NCBI RefSeq assembly: GCF_963259705.1
Contig: NC_081844.1
Location: 34,599,341 to 34,663,340, forward strand
Origin: Myotis daubentonii
Taxonomy: Eukaryota > Chordata > Mammalia > Chiroptera > Vespertilionidae
Reading direction: 5' to 3'
Length of the DNA: 64,000 nt
Below the pieces are notes generated by a model. That model had not been told where the DNA came from. It saw only the letters and a program-made list of their open reading frames with translations, and made no database searches. Positions 45,301 through 56,716 of this stretch are shown piece by piece. The stretch's first letter is position 1; every line of letters begins with the position of its first letter. The position numbers were made by a program, and so were the translations under genes.

Positions 45301-46254
45301 GGAAAAGGAAAAAGGAAGAAATATTACCAAAGAAATGATTCAAAAAAATTTCCAAGAACTGAAAGATAAATGTATCCAGCAAAGTATATAAAAACACACA
45401 CCTATATCATAGCACAATATCAGACCATTTTAGAATAAACAGATAAAGAAAAGACCCTAAAGTGTCAAGAGTAAGGAAGAAAAAATAAATGGTCACACAG
45501 AAAGGCTTATTGGTCAGAATGGCATGGGATTTCTCAGTAGCAACAGGGAAACTAGAAAGTAGTGGGACAAAGGTGTCAAAATTTTAGGGAAAATAATTTG
45601 TTACTTAAAACCTATTAACAAATTATATAAAATTTATACACAAAACATTTGAACTGGGTGTGCCTGTATTCCAAATTATTATGCTTGGTTTTAGAATTCA
45701 TGTTATACAAAATATTCAACAATAGTTAATGTGTAAATCATGGGTTTATTTTTAAAAATGAGTTATAATTCAGGTATGAACATAAGTCCCAGTTTCAGTT
45801 TATATGTGTTATTATTAATAGTGTATTTCTTTTACTTTTAATAGTGTTCTAGATTGAATGATAAATTATATTACTAAGTTATGCCTAGGGGATTCAGGGA
45901 AGATTGCAGTATAGATGAATAGACATTTTATCCAGGGGAATAATTTAATTTAAATTGGGGGAAGCAGCTCAAAAAAAGGGTTTTAAACAGCTGGGTTGGC
46001 TCACCAAGCCAACACTGCTAACAGCATAGCTGATACATGGACCAGGAGTTTTGCTGCAAACCTGGCTGTTTCAGGTTCCTGCCTCCATACCTAGGGTTCT
46101 TAAACAGTTTTGGGCTGAAGGCCCCTCTGAAGCTGATCAAAACAATGAAAAATGCTCATAAACCCACATGAGGTCTCAGGGGCTCACAGGCTCCCTGATA
46201 CCTATCCTTGGATAGACTTCCACTGGGATCCATAAGTGCTGGGTTAAGAATGGG

Positions 46255-46700
46255 GCCTATTAATTACCTATGACTTAGCAATTTGACTTCTGGATATATA
46301 ACCCAAAGAATTGACAAAAGGGACTCAAACAGATATTTGCACACCCATGTTCAAAGCAGCATATTCACAATAGTCAAAAGTGGAGGCAACCCAAGTGTCC
46401 ATTGATGGATGAACAGACAAACAAATGTGGTATATCCATTCAATGGAATATTATTCAGCCTTAAAAAGGAAATTGGAAATTGTGGTGCAACATGAATGAA
46501 CCTTGAAGACATTATCATAAGTGAAATGAGCGATTCACAAAAGGATAAATACTGTTTGGTCCACTTATATGAGGTCCTTAGTGTAGTCAACTTCATAGAG
46601 ACAGAAAGCAAAAGAGTCGTTGCAAGGGACTGGGGGAAGGAGGAATGAAGAGTTATTATTTAATGGGTACAGAGTCCCAGTTCTGCAGGATGAAAATGTT
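46255..46700 (+). repeat. L1 LINE 3' remnant
   Basis: 'atatttgcacacccatgttc', 'caacccaagtgtccattgat', 'caatggaatattattcagcc' and 'tgcaagggactgggggaagg' are classical L1 3' sequence. Confidence 0.9.
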
Positions 46701-46970
46701 CTGGAGCTGGATGGTCCATCGCACACTCTACATCCCCACCAACCAGCAGGAGACACCCTCAGGACACAGGCTGTTGGGCTTCTCATATTCATCCAGAATA
46801 GGAGGAGCAGGGACATCTGGGACCCGAACCGCATAGACCAAGGACACTGCAGGAGGGGGAGGCACAAGGTCAGGCACCCTTAAAGGACTTCCTGCTCTGA
46901 CCTGGGACCAGAGGAAGACAGTGCAGTGGAGAGCTTGAACAGTCAGAAGGCATGACCAACATTTACCCAC

Positions 46971-47049
46971 CAGCAGGAGCAGATGAGTCTCCATAACCTT
47001 TCATGTCCAATGCTAGTACCCGGAAACCCGCCTGGACCAGAGCTGGGAT
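46971..47049 (-). CDS. EPHX2: EPHX2 exon 8
   Basis: Acceptor gtgttttctag, donor GTGGGT, 79 nt. Encodes IPALVQAGFRVLALDMKGYG then DSSAPA plus the first base of Glu. Alpha/beta-hydrolase core strand and the DMKGYG loop. A second GT four bases downstream (GTAAAT) would break the frame, so GTGGGT was chosen. Confidence 0.96.
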
Positions 47050-47803
47050 CTAGAAAACACAACTCAGGTACATACAGGGTAGTCTTATAGTGTTTGGCTG
47101 ACACTCCCTCTTTGCTTCCTCTATCCCAGGGGTGGCCAAACTTTTTGACTCGAGGGCCACAATGGGTTCCTAAACTGGACCGGAGGGCCGGAACAAAAGC
47201 ATGGATGGAGTGTTTGTGTGAACTAATATAAATTCAAAGTAAACATCATTACATAAAAGGGTACGGTCTTTTTCTTTTTTTTTAGTTTTATTCATTTCAA
47301 ACGGGCCGGATGCGGCCCACGGGCGGTAGTTTGCCCGTGGCTGCTCTATCCCCATGGTCTTGTAAATGGCTCAATCCAAAGTGCCACCTGACATTACCAG
47401 GTATTTCATGGAGCTGGAACGAGCCCACCTGGACAGGGCTGCCATGGACCACTGGTGGTAGGGTTTGTGCACTGCATCTAATGCCACATCTAAGGGAGCA
47501 CCTTTCCTAACAAAGACCTTGTATATTTCTATAATCATTACAAAAATTTCTGGGAGGTGGCATAAAGTGTCTTGAAGAAGTCTGCTTTTTCTTCTTTACT
47601 CTGCAAAGGTGGCATATGGACTAACACAGCTCTGAGGTCTGGAGCAATCTCCAGCCCCAACATTTCTGCGGTATCACATCCATACTTTGGCAACAATGCT
47701 CCACTGTAAGGTTTCGCTTCTTAATGACATTCGGGCTGGGGCACACCATTAGGCTTTCTCCTGGCCTCGCCTGACTGGGGTACCTTTACCCAGTTTTCCT
47801 TAC
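47050..47803. other. EPHX2 intron 7
   Basis: 754 bp. Contains one small hAT element (47127-47343), nearly a third of the intron. Nothing else recognised. Confidence 0.7.
47127..47343 (+). mobile_element. Non-autonomous hAT element (not SPIN)
   Basis: Ends cagGGGTGGCCAAAC... and ...GTTTGCCCGTGGCTG form inverted repeats. Perfect 8-bp target duplication ctctatcc at 47119-47126 and 47344-47351. 217 bp, non-coding. Confidence 0.9.
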
Positions 47804-47899
47804 CTGGTACCTCCAAGAGAACCAGCTCTCAGGAAACCCATGGCAGAGGCACACAGCAGGACCAGAGCCCAGCTCCACGAAATGCAGATGCACCCCGGG
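47804..47899 (-). CDS. EPHX2: EPHX2 exon 7, HGFP oxyanion motif
   Basis: Acceptor tcttccacag, donor GTAAGG, 96 nt, phase 0. Encodes PGVHLHFVELGSGPAVCLC then HGFPESWFSWRYQ. Start of the alpha/beta-hydrolase domain; HGFP is the conserved oxyanion-hole HGxP motif. Confidence 0.97.
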
Positions 47900-49070
47900 C
47901 TGTGGAAGAGAGAGGTGAACAGGAAGTCACCACACCACCAGGCCAGCCAGAAACAGACCCCTCTTCTGCAGACCATCCAGGCCACTTCAGCATATATCCA
48001 GATCTTGTTTGGACAAGATTTCTCAGCCTAAGACCCCAATGCTGAAAGTTGTCTGAAAAGGGACAACTCGCTAAACTGCAATAAAAGCAGGTGGCTTTCA
48101 CTGTAACTTATATAAGAAGCTTGCAAAGAAGATTATAATGTTGGGGGAGAAAAACCCAAAACCAAAAGAACTTTGCATCTTCCTTAAAAGGCCCTTATAC
48201 TATTGGAGTTTCTGGTGTGGTTTGCCATGTTTTCAATATTTAAAACTGGGGATCAGTTTTGTGCAGAGTGTAATATTCATGCTAACATGCAGAATACCAG
48301 GATTATTTGGTTAAAAGCTGTTTGTATCTTGAATATGAATTTTTTTTTCAACTTTGCTACAAACTTCTAGTCCTTTCTGGGCTACATGGGTGTGGCAGCA
48401 GCTGCTAGGGCTCAATATTGGTGTTCTCTTCTCCTGGCACATGGTGGCATTTTCCAGATCTCCCCCCCACTTCTTTGCAGTGGGTATGGCCATGTGACTG
48501 AGTTCTGGCCAATGGCATATGAGTGAAAGAAACGTGTGCTACATTCAGGCCCTCCCGTGCTTGGTCCTCCCTCTCTTTTTCTGTCTGAACCTGAATGGAT
48601 TGGGCCTTGAGGAAGGTGGAACCAGCAGAAGGAAGGGCCTGGGTGCTTGAATGACTGCGTGGAGAGAGCCCACTCCTCACCCACACTGGACTGTGCTGTA
48701 CAAGAAGCAGACCTGGTATTCAGCCACTGAAAGCTGGGTTGTTTGGGACAGTGCTGGGCCTCCTCTGACTAGTACAGTGGGGTCTAACCAACCAAAGCAA
48801 TTCAAAATACAGTCAAAATATAGCCTATCTTTCCCAAATGTACATATCTCCAACTTACTACTGGAAATGAATGAGAAAAATAATCTTCACATTATAGAAA
48901 TTCATTCAGGACAATTCCATTTAGCTGTATCCCAGATTTCTCCAAGCTGGTGTTCCAAACTGGAAGTTTGGGTCATGATTCCCAACAAGCTATTTTGCTC
49001 AAGAAAACATTAGGCTGACTTTTCACAAACCCATTCCTGAACTACAATCTTATTAAGAATATGTTCCACT

Positions 49071-49475
49071 GCCCTAGCCGGGTAGCTCAGTTAGTTAGAG
49101 CATTTTCCCAATATACCAAGGTTGTGGGTTGTGGTCAGGGCATGTATAAGAATTAACCAATGAATGCATAAATAAGTGGAACAACAAATCAATGTTTCTC
49201 TCTCTCCCTCTCTCAAATCCTATATAATAAAAGGGTAATATGCAAATTGACTGAAACGGAATGAACACCTGCAGCCCCTTGCCCTGGCCAGCCCCGCCCT
49301 GGAGTGGGCACCCCCACCCTCATCAGGGGGAGGGCCGGCAGGCAAATCGCCCACAGCCCCTCACCCCAGCTGGCCTACCCTCCGATGGCCTCCATCGGGC
49401 TGGGCCTGCTGGACTGACCCCACCAGTGCATGAATTCATGCACCGGGCCTCTAGTCAATAAATAAAAATTAAAAA
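49071..49475 (+). repeat. VES-type SINE interrupted by a Helitron
   Basis: Head gccctagccgggtagctcag, body to 'ctctccctctctcaaa', then Helitron 49218-49454, then the SINE tail 'tcaataaataaaaatt'. Target duplication aagaatatgttccac at 49055-49069 and 49476-49490 encloses the whole, proving the nesting. Confidence 0.92.
49218..49454 (+). mobile_element. HeliBat-type Helitron nested in a SINE
   Basis: 5' tcctatataataaaagggta atatgcaaattgac; 3' hairpin tgcatgaattcatgca then ccgggcctCTAG and T. About 237 bp, non-coding. Textbook HeliBat ends. Confidence 0.93.
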
Positions 49476-50371
49476 AAGAATATGTTCCACAGTCTTCCCT
49501 TTAGTACTTGGTAAAGGGAGGGAATTTAACTTTAAACTCCATAGTCCTTATATTGAAAAATGTTATAGTGCTGAAGTCCACTCAAATGATCCTCATCAGC
49601 CTCTGTTCTAAACGGATCCTAACTAAAGGCCCATTTTGCTGCTTTGTATCTGACTCAGCTGCGTAGCTCAGCAAAAGTGCTTTCCCATCCTTTAAATGAC
49701 ATGTTAACAAAATGGCCTTAAAGCTGGAAAAGGGGAAAGATCTATTACAACCCAGTTTGGGTTGCATTAGCATCCAGGGAGATGCATACAACAGCACCCC
49801 CTGCGCCTGGGCTCAGCTGGGGCTCCCCAGAGGTCACTGCTCCAGCTCTTGAGTCTGGGTGGTGGCAGGGGCGGTAAAGCCATTCTGAACACCCTTCTTG
49901 AAGGCAAAATGAGGAATCTATCACAAGTGGTGGGAGACGCATCAAGAGGATGACAAGAATAAGCCTGTCCATGGGGTTGAAGCACAAGGTTACAGCCCAG
50001 ACCCCAGGCCCAGGCAATGAGCCCCTCACTCTTCATCAATATACAGATGAGGTCTGAAGGGGCCTCATAGGAGGGGCTACACTGACTCTGACCCGTAGCT
50101 TCCAGTACTACTTTCTTACACTCAACTCCTACTCATCCTGTAATGCCCACTTTACCATGTCGGCTGCAACCCTCTGCCCGCATTTATGGCTGCTGCCTGC
50201 ATATGGTCTGTGTCTTCTATTGATTTTTGAGAAATTATGCTTGTGGGAGATATGATTTCTCTATAAACAATGGCTATTCAACTACCCTTGATATTGAACA
50301 AATGTCTCTGTGAGTCATTTTAGGAGAACCGGTTAGAGTACTCAGCTGATGGAGGGAGAGTGCTCACTTAC

Positions 50372-50452
50372 CTTGATTGGCACATACCCATGGCTCACGT
50401 CATTTGGATGGCATGGGATTGGGAGAGGGGCTGGGACTTCTGCTTTGAGAAG
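50372..50452 (-). CDS. EPHX2: EPHX2 exon 6, interdomain linker
   Basis: Acceptor tctactttcag, donor GTAAGT, 81 nt, phase 0. Encodes LLKAEVPAPLPIPCHPND then VSHGYVPIK. This is the Pro-rich linker joining phosphatase and hydrolase domains. It has 27 residues against 25 in human, so it is two longer. Confidence 0.96.
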
Positions 50453-51227
50453 CTGAAAGTAGAAGGTACACAGTGAGAGGTACAGTGAGAGAGGCGTCTT
50501 CTGCTTCCTTCCATGAGGGCTTCTCAGAGTGAGTTTCCAAAACTCCAGCGAGCTCACCTCCCACAGCCTCCATCAGGGACTGACCAACCCATCCTCCTCT
50601 CCTGCGGCACCACCATCTCATTATAAAGCTGTGAACACTGAGATTCAGAGCGATAAGAAATGTACCTAAATTTGCCATCTGAGAAAATGCCAAAGCCAGG
50701 ATTCACTGCCTCTGTTTGATTAGAGCACAACTGGATGTCATTTCTTCTCCTTCCTTTCAGTTCCGTGGAGGCCCCTGGCTGAGTCCTGACCGATGAAATG
50801 CAGACAGAAGAGTATGGCCTGTCGGCCTAGCCCATGAAAATCCCCACCCGATCCTCTACGTCCTCTTTTCCTGATTTCCCAGTTGAGTTTCCGATGTGAA
50901 CTCGGAAACCACAGGTGGAAGATGGTGGGTCCTCCATCAACCAGATCCTTGAATAGCTGGGCAAAGCCAAGCCTCTGGCTGCCATCAACTGCTTTTACAT
51001 AAGCAAGAAATAAATACCACTTGGTCTAAAACACTGAGATGTTGGGCGTTAGTATAATTCTTCTCTAGGGCAGTTCCTCAAGGGGTCACCCAGGCTCATG
51101 TTGAATACCGCCAGGAACAGAGTTCCCAGAACAGCCAGCCGTACCACCATGGCATGGCTCTATGGCTCTGCTGAAGGGTTTCTCCTCCAACTCAGCCAAA
51201 ACCAAACTCTCTGTGCCTTCGTTGGTC

Positions 51228-51810
51228 TGCTAGGGTTGCCATAACAATGGACCATAAACTGAGTGACTGAATCAACAGAAATTTATTTTCTCACTATTTT
51301 CAAAGCTAGAAATCCTAAATCAAGGTGTTGGCAGGGTTGGTTCCTCCCGGCCTCTCTCCTTGGCTTGTAGATGGCTACCTGCTTGCTGTGTCCTCATGGC
51401 CTTCCCTCTGTGTGTCTGTCCTAATTTCCTCTTCTTATAAGGATAAGAGCCATATTGGATTAGGGTCCACCGAAATGGCCTCATTTCACCTTAATTCGTT
51501 CTTTAAAGACCCCATCTATGGCTGGTGTGGCTCCATTGGTGGAGGGTCATCCCATGCACTAAAAAGTCATCGGTTCGATTCCCACACAAGACACATCCCC
51601 AGGTTGTGGGCTTGATCCCCAGTGTGGGGCATCCAGGAGGCAGCTGATCGAGATTTCTCTTTCACATTGATGTCTCTCTCTCTCCCCCTCCTTTCCCCTC
51701 TCTATAAAATAAAAAACCAATGGAAATAAACATATTTAAAGGCTCCATCTATAAGTACAGTCACATTCTGAGGTCCTGGGGCTTAGGGTTTCAACATATG
51801 GATACAATTC
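51228..51810 (-). repeat. MLT1-like MaLR LTR, reverse, split by a SINE
   Basis: 'tctgctagggttgccataac', 'aaatcaaggtgttggcaggg', 'cctcttcttataaggataag', then after the SINE 'cacattctgaggtcctgggg' and 'cagcggatag'. Reverse complement of MLT1. Confidence 0.85.
51520..51734 (+). repeat. VES SINE nested in an MLT1 LTR
   Basis: Head ggctggtgtggctccattgg, B-box ggttcgattcccaca, tail 'aaaataaaaaaccaatggaa'. Target duplication tttaaag[ac/gc]... at 51502-51519 and 51735-51752 (16 of 18 identical). Confidence 0.88.
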
Positions 51811-52814
51811 AGCGGATAGTCTTCTGCCTGCACGCCGCTTTCTGTCCTCTGGCGTCCTAGGGGTTCCGATAACCCATCTTTTTACAGTATTCAGGTAAAT
51901 TCCTGAACAAAGTGTCCTTAAGGGGCTTCTATAACTTATTGGTGTCAGTTTCCTGGAGACAGATGACAAAGGACAGGATGAGCACGTGACATGAATGGAG
52001 CAGCACGTTAGTGACTTCTGCTGCTCAATTTCTCATCTTTAATCCCAGAGGTGCAACCTGAGGAAGAAGCACTCCACAGCCATGCAGTATTCTCACCTCT
52101 AAAATGGGGGAAATAAACTGTGGGATCCACCTCCCTTTTAAACATGGGAGGGTCCGCATAGGTGTCCTCAGCGGGGGACACAGGGTGAGCCCCCCACCTC
52201 TAGAGAGGACCTGGGGCATGGCAGTGTGGATGGGGCAGGGGGTGGGCAGTGTGGTGCCCTCTGACGGTAATGAGCCTTGTCTGGCCAGAGGAGCCAAGAC
52301 ATGGACCACTATGGCCAGTGTCCCTTAGGGACCTTCTTTTGATGTGTTCCCAGCTTCCTAGGTCACTCACCAGTGGTGCCCTTCCACGGTGGAAAGGGTG
52401 GGGGTTTCCTACTCTAATGGTTCTCCCATGTGTTTGTACAATTTACAAGCCTGTTCATGACTGAGTCCCACAGCCTTCCTGAGAGATAAGAGGCATGTCT
52501 CTGTTCAAAAGGGACTCATTTCCATTTTTCCTTGTATCTTCCCCACCCCCCTGAGGAGAAAATGGGTGAGACATGCCTTCCTTTCCCAATTTTACAAAAC
52601 AGGAATCTGTGGCTCAGATGTGATGAGGGGGCAAACCTCGTAAATGGGACGAACAGGTGGATGCTCCGGTCCCAAGTCTGGGCGCTTTCTGCTCTGCTGG
52701 GTGAGGCTTCCAGGCTTGTAGAAGGACTCAATACGCTTGTACCAGATGCTTTAAGGTTATGAAGTCATTAGCTATACATTTTTATTTATTTGTTAAAGAC
52801 AAAAAGACAATTGT

Positions 52815-53165
52815 TCTGAGCTAAATTGTGTCTCCTTCTGTTGAAATCCCAACTCTCAGGGCCTCAGAATATGACTGTATTTGGGGGGAAGGTCTTTAAA
52901 GAGGTGATTCAGGTTAAATGAGGTCCCTGGGTGGACCCAGGTGAGTAAGAATCCCATTTAACTGGTGTCCTTAAAGGTAGAGGAGATTAGGACACACACA
53001 GGGGAAGACCGTGTGAAGACACAGCAAGAGAGCAGCCATCCACAAGCCTAGGAGAGAGGCCTCAGAAGAAACCAACCTGCCAACACCTCAATCTTGGACT
53101 TGCAGCCTCCTAGCAAAACTGTTTCAGACCCAGTCTGTGCTACTTTGTGGTAACCCTAGGAAATG
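52815..53165 (+). repeat. MLT1-like MaLR solo LTR
   Basis: 'ctgagctaaattgtgtctcc', 'aggcctcagaagaaaccaac', 'cttggacttgcagcctccta' and 'gtaaccctaggaaatgaca'. LTR only. Confidence 0.8.
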
Positions 53166-54359
53166 ACACAATTCCCTTTAAGAAAATGGTTGTGATGCCT
53201 TTGAAATCCATTTAGCACAATCAAGTGCATAGGCTCCCTCCTCCCTCCTCTCCTATAACACTGACAACCCTGAGCAAAGAACAGCGTTATGCTAAGGTTT
53301 GTGTAACTGTCACTCCTGGACTTGGTGGGATGGGTTGAAGGAAGCCGCCCATTGTCTTCACTATCAGATAAGTGTAAACAAGGATCTTCGAACGCTGGTG
53401 AACCTTGAACCCATGGCAAGGGCCAGAGTTATACACCAACTGTCTAGTCCACACAATGGGGGCTCAAGTTATTTCTTGATCAAATAGTCTCAGAGTAAAT
53501 CCTTCTAATATTTACTGACCTTTAAGACAGTCTGTCTGCTACCACAATTACCTGCCTGACTAAGAGCTAGATGTGTATCCAATATTGAAAAAGGGCTGGC
53601 GAGGCCTGGGCACCAGTGGAAGTCCTTCCCCTTGAGTTGGGCTTGCCTGCCTGGCCCCCAATATTTCCAAAATTATCTCTTCTCTCATCTCTTTCATTTG
53701 TGTGCGGCCCCTCCTCCAGATCCTGAACCCTGAACCACGCGGGACGTAGGGGAACTTACATAATGGGTGATCTTAGGTAAGCTCAAAAGAGCAAAAGGTT
53801 GCTCAGCTTTGGCAGAGGAGGCTAATGGCCAGGCAGCCCCCAGGGGGTGATTAAGGACACCCTGTCCTCACTGTGAGGGACAGATTTTACATAAAAGCCT
53901 TCCTTCAGACTGGCATGAGGCATAAACCAGGAGGAACCAAGCAACTACACCCGAGTGCCAGTGGCATGACCTGGCACACAAGGTAAGGGCTGGGTTCCCT
54001 ACGCCCACTGGGGCAGACCCAGCAGCTAGGTTCTCAATAGTCATTCTGAAGAGTAAAACAGGGTGGCTTTGAAAGCCCCGCTCTTGTCTTGGTTCCCCTG
54101 ACTCTGACTAGTACAGATTCTTGCTCTCAGAGCATCGTTTCTCTGTCCATTGACTGCAGAGAAAGTAACAAGGTGTTCTTCAAGGACTCCATGGTACTTG
54201 CACAATGGGTAATGAACTTCCACCCAGGAGGGCTACCTGGGAACCATGCCTGGAGCAATGAACTGCCTCCACAGTGGTTCTGCTCTGACTTGTTTTGTCT
54301 CATGTGACTAAACAGAGACAAGAAACAGGATATCCCACTCAGCACAGACATGCAGTTAC

Positions 54360-54482
54360 CTGCACCCCAGTGACTTTCTCCAGCTCTTGCAGGGCCATGT
54401 CACTGTCACGGACGAGGATGGTGACCATTCCTAAATCACGGGCTGGCTTCAGATTGGCCCCGATGTCATCCAAGAAAACAAC
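54360..54482 (-). CDS. EPHX2: EPHX2 exon 5, phosphatase metal-binding Asp pair
   Basis: Acceptor ggattcag, donor GTAACT, 123 nt, phase 0. Encodes VVFLDDIGANLKPARDLGMV then TILVRDSDMALQELEKVTGV and Q. FLDDIGAN holds the Asp pair (human Asp184/Asp185) that binds Mg2+ in HAD phosphatases. Confidence 0.97.
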
Positions 54483-54585
54483 CTGAATCCAAATACAATG
54501 GACACTAGCATCACTTCAAGCAAAGTGAACTTCATGCATGAGAGACAACACCAAAATAAATACATTAATTTGTAAATAGTGACTA

Positions 54586-54843
54586 TCCTGTATAATAAAG
54601 AAGCAATATGCAAATTGACCCTCACACCATAACACCGTCACAAGACGGTGGCATGCACAGCAGTGGCAGGGCCGGCAGCTGCTCCACGCGACCCAGAGGC
54701 AGGGCATTGGGGCAGCACTCCAGGACTCAGGGCCATCCCACGGTGCACCAGCCACACGGGGTTGGACTCCGGGACTTGGGCAGTCTCATGGTGCAGGGGG
54801 AGGGGTCCCGGGTCTCGCGCAATTTCGCGCAACAGGTCACTAG
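54586..54843 (+). mobile_element. HeliBat-type Helitron
   Basis: 5' tcctgtataataaagaagca atatgcaaattgacc; 3' hairpin gcgcaatttcgcgc then aacaggtcaCTAG and T. 258 bp, non-coding. Confidence 0.88.
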
Positions 54844-54959
54844 TTTTACAATAATGAGATAAAGAATGATTTTTCTCTCCATGTAACTTTACTCTTAAAA
54901 TTAAAAACATTTAATTACAGAAGAATCACATAAACACACAGATATATGTGTTCCCACAT

Positions 54960-55770
54960 ACACCTACTGATTTCAGCCTGAATTCTGAAGCTGTGAGAAG
55001 ATTAAGAAAGAATATAAACTATCAAAGTGACATTAAAATTCATCTAGAAAGATCAACACATGTGAATCAACAAAAAAGTATGTCTGCAAAAGAATTGTAA
55101 TACATGCAGATAAGTAAACAAAGCTATAAAAGGTTAAAAAGTAAAGTTTGGTACTAATAAAGAAATGAACCAAAAAATAATAATCAATGAGATAGAAGAG
55201 AGTCTAGGAATAGACCCAAATACAATTACAGTTTAGCTTCTAATAAAAGTGTAATGTCTAATCGATGAAGAAAAAGATTATTTAAAGATTATTTAGCTAC
55301 TAGAGGCCCGGTGCACAACATTTGTGCACTGGGTGGGGTTGGTCCCTTAGCCCAGCCTGCACCCTCTCATGGTCCGGGACCCCTGGGGTGATGTCCTTAG
55401 CGCTGCCGCAGAGGCAGCAGCAAGAGAGGCTCCTGCCACCGCCAATGTGCTCGGCAGCCGTGAGCGCGGCTTCTGGTTGAACGGTGCTCCCCTGTGGGGG
55501 AGCTCCTGCATTGAACATCTGCCCTCTGGTGGTCAGTGCATGTCATAACAACTGTTCATTCCTCTGTTTGGTCAATTTGCATATTAGCCTTTTATTATAT
55601 AGGATTTTACCAGTTTGAGGGGAAAAGTGGATACTCCATATCTTACTTCAAAATAAATTTTGAATGGATTAAAGGTTTAAATTTTAATAAAAATAAAGGA
55701 GTAAGAGGTTCTTAGGACAGTAGAAGAAAGCATGGGTGCATTTATTTAAAATCTTGGATTAGAGCAAGCC
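54960..55770 (+). repeat. L1 LINE ORF2 remnant, split by a Helitron
   Basis: 'atagaagagagtctaggaat' and 'agacccaaatacaattacag' before the Helitron and 'atactccatatcttacttca' with 'attttgaatggattaaaggt' after it follow L1 ORF2 order. Helitron at 55300-55604 interrupts it. Confidence 0.65.
55300..55604 (-). mobile_element. HeliBat-type Helitron, reverse orientation
   Basis: On the minus strand it begins tcctatataataaaaggcta atatgcaaattgacc and ends with hairpin gtgcacaaatgttgtgcac and CTAG then T. 305 bp, non-coding. Confidence 0.92.
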
Positions 55771-56525
55771 TGGACTTGTAAGCAGCTCCTTCAACCCCAA
55801 AGCCCTAAATGAAAATACATTTACTTATGTGCATACAAAAATTTAGAGCATTGTTATAATGCTTAACCCAGGGACTGAGGAGAGCAGAAGCAAAGTTTTA
55901 GAGAAAGACCTTCCTGGTTTCATTGAGCCTGATAAGAATTCCCAATGATGGAGCTCAGGGTTTCATTGGATCAGGTGTGGGTGAGGTGGGGCAAATAAGA
56001 AAGAGTCAGAAATGTCAGGGAAAGGAATTTAATCTTGGTCCAATCACCTTTTTGAAAATTAGAGTAGGGGAATACAATGCAAAAAATATTTTAGAATAGG
56101 TCAGGATTAAGGGGTGCAGGGGTGCTTGGAAGACTGTTGCAATATTGGAGCCCATTCCTGTTCACCCTTTGGTGGGGTGACCCTGACTAGCCTGTGGCTT
56201 TGGGAAAATCTCTCAGGGTTGACCTGTTTTTACAGGTAAACTGAGGCAGCTGGTCTAGAAGTTTTCAATAATACCTATTTTGATCAAGGTCCTATAAAAG
56301 CCACAGAGAGGGGTCAGATGCTTATCTTTGGTAGAACTTTCTAGAAAAGATGGGTAAAAAGTCCTTTAGAAGACCTGGCCTGAGAGAAGTGGAACCTGCC
56401 ACTGGACCTACAACCTTCCTGCCAGGCCCCAGATAACCCAAGCCTGCTCACTCCTCCTCCATTTTTCTTTTTGGCAATATCTCTAGAGCATTCTTTCCCA
56501 GTGAAAGGAAGCATCTACTATGTAC

Positions 56526-56716
56526 CTCATTGGGGCTGGCCTTCAAGGTGTCCAACATAAATTTGTAGATCTGAGGATCAGGCTTGGCCATTCCAATCCG
56601 ACATGACTCTATCAGGAAGTCAAAGTGTGGTCTCAGTTCACACATCAGCTGGGCCAGGCTGCTCCTCTGGGTGCTGTCATCCAGCCAGTTGTTGGTGAGG
56701 ATGCAGGTTGTAAACC
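56526..56716 (-). CDS. EPHX2: EPHX2 exon 4, phosphatase LTN and Lys motifs
   Basis: Acceptor ttcttgctcag, donor GTACAT, 191 nt. Two leading bases complete Gly, then 63 residues, including FTTCILTNNWLDD, LAQLMCELRPHFDFL and GMAKPDPQIYKF. LTN corresponds to human Thr123-Asn124 and the Lys of AKPDPQ to Lys160, both phosphatase active-site residues. Human has VKPEPQ here. Confidence 0.97.

Larger units (their letters stand above)
44296..46970. other. EPHX2 intron 8
   Basis: 2.7 kb. Contains the microsatellite palindrome (44319-44398), a reverse L1 (44480-45300) split by a VES SINE, and a forward L1 3' end (46255-46700). Spans 45310-46250 and 46710-46960 are unassigned; the former may be further L1-derived AT-rich sequence. 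Confidence 0.65.
47900..50371. other. EPHX2 intron 6
   Basis: 2.5 kb. Apart from a VES SINE with a Helitron nested in its tail (49071-49475), I recognise nothing; spans 47900-49050 and 49490-50370 look single-copy. Confidence 0.65.
50453..54359. other. EPHX2 intron 5
   Basis: 3.9 kb. Contains a reverse MLT1 LTR (51228-51810) with a VES SINE inside, and a forward MLT1 LTR (52815-53165). Spans 50760-51220, 51820-52810 and 53170-54350 show nothing recognised. Confidence 0.6.
54483..56525. other. EPHX2 intron 4
   Basis: 2.0 kb. Two Helitrons in opposite orientation (54586-54843 plus, 55300-55604 minus); the second splits an L1 ORF2 remnant. Span 55780-56520 shows nothing recognised. Confidence 0.65.

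Noticed and set aside
46728..46950. Extension of EPHX2 exon 8 into a downstream minus-strand frame (contains VPAPPILDEYEK)
   Set aside because: Not part of the known protein; it would disrupt the phase with exon 9, and the GTGGGT donor at 46970 gives a perfect join.
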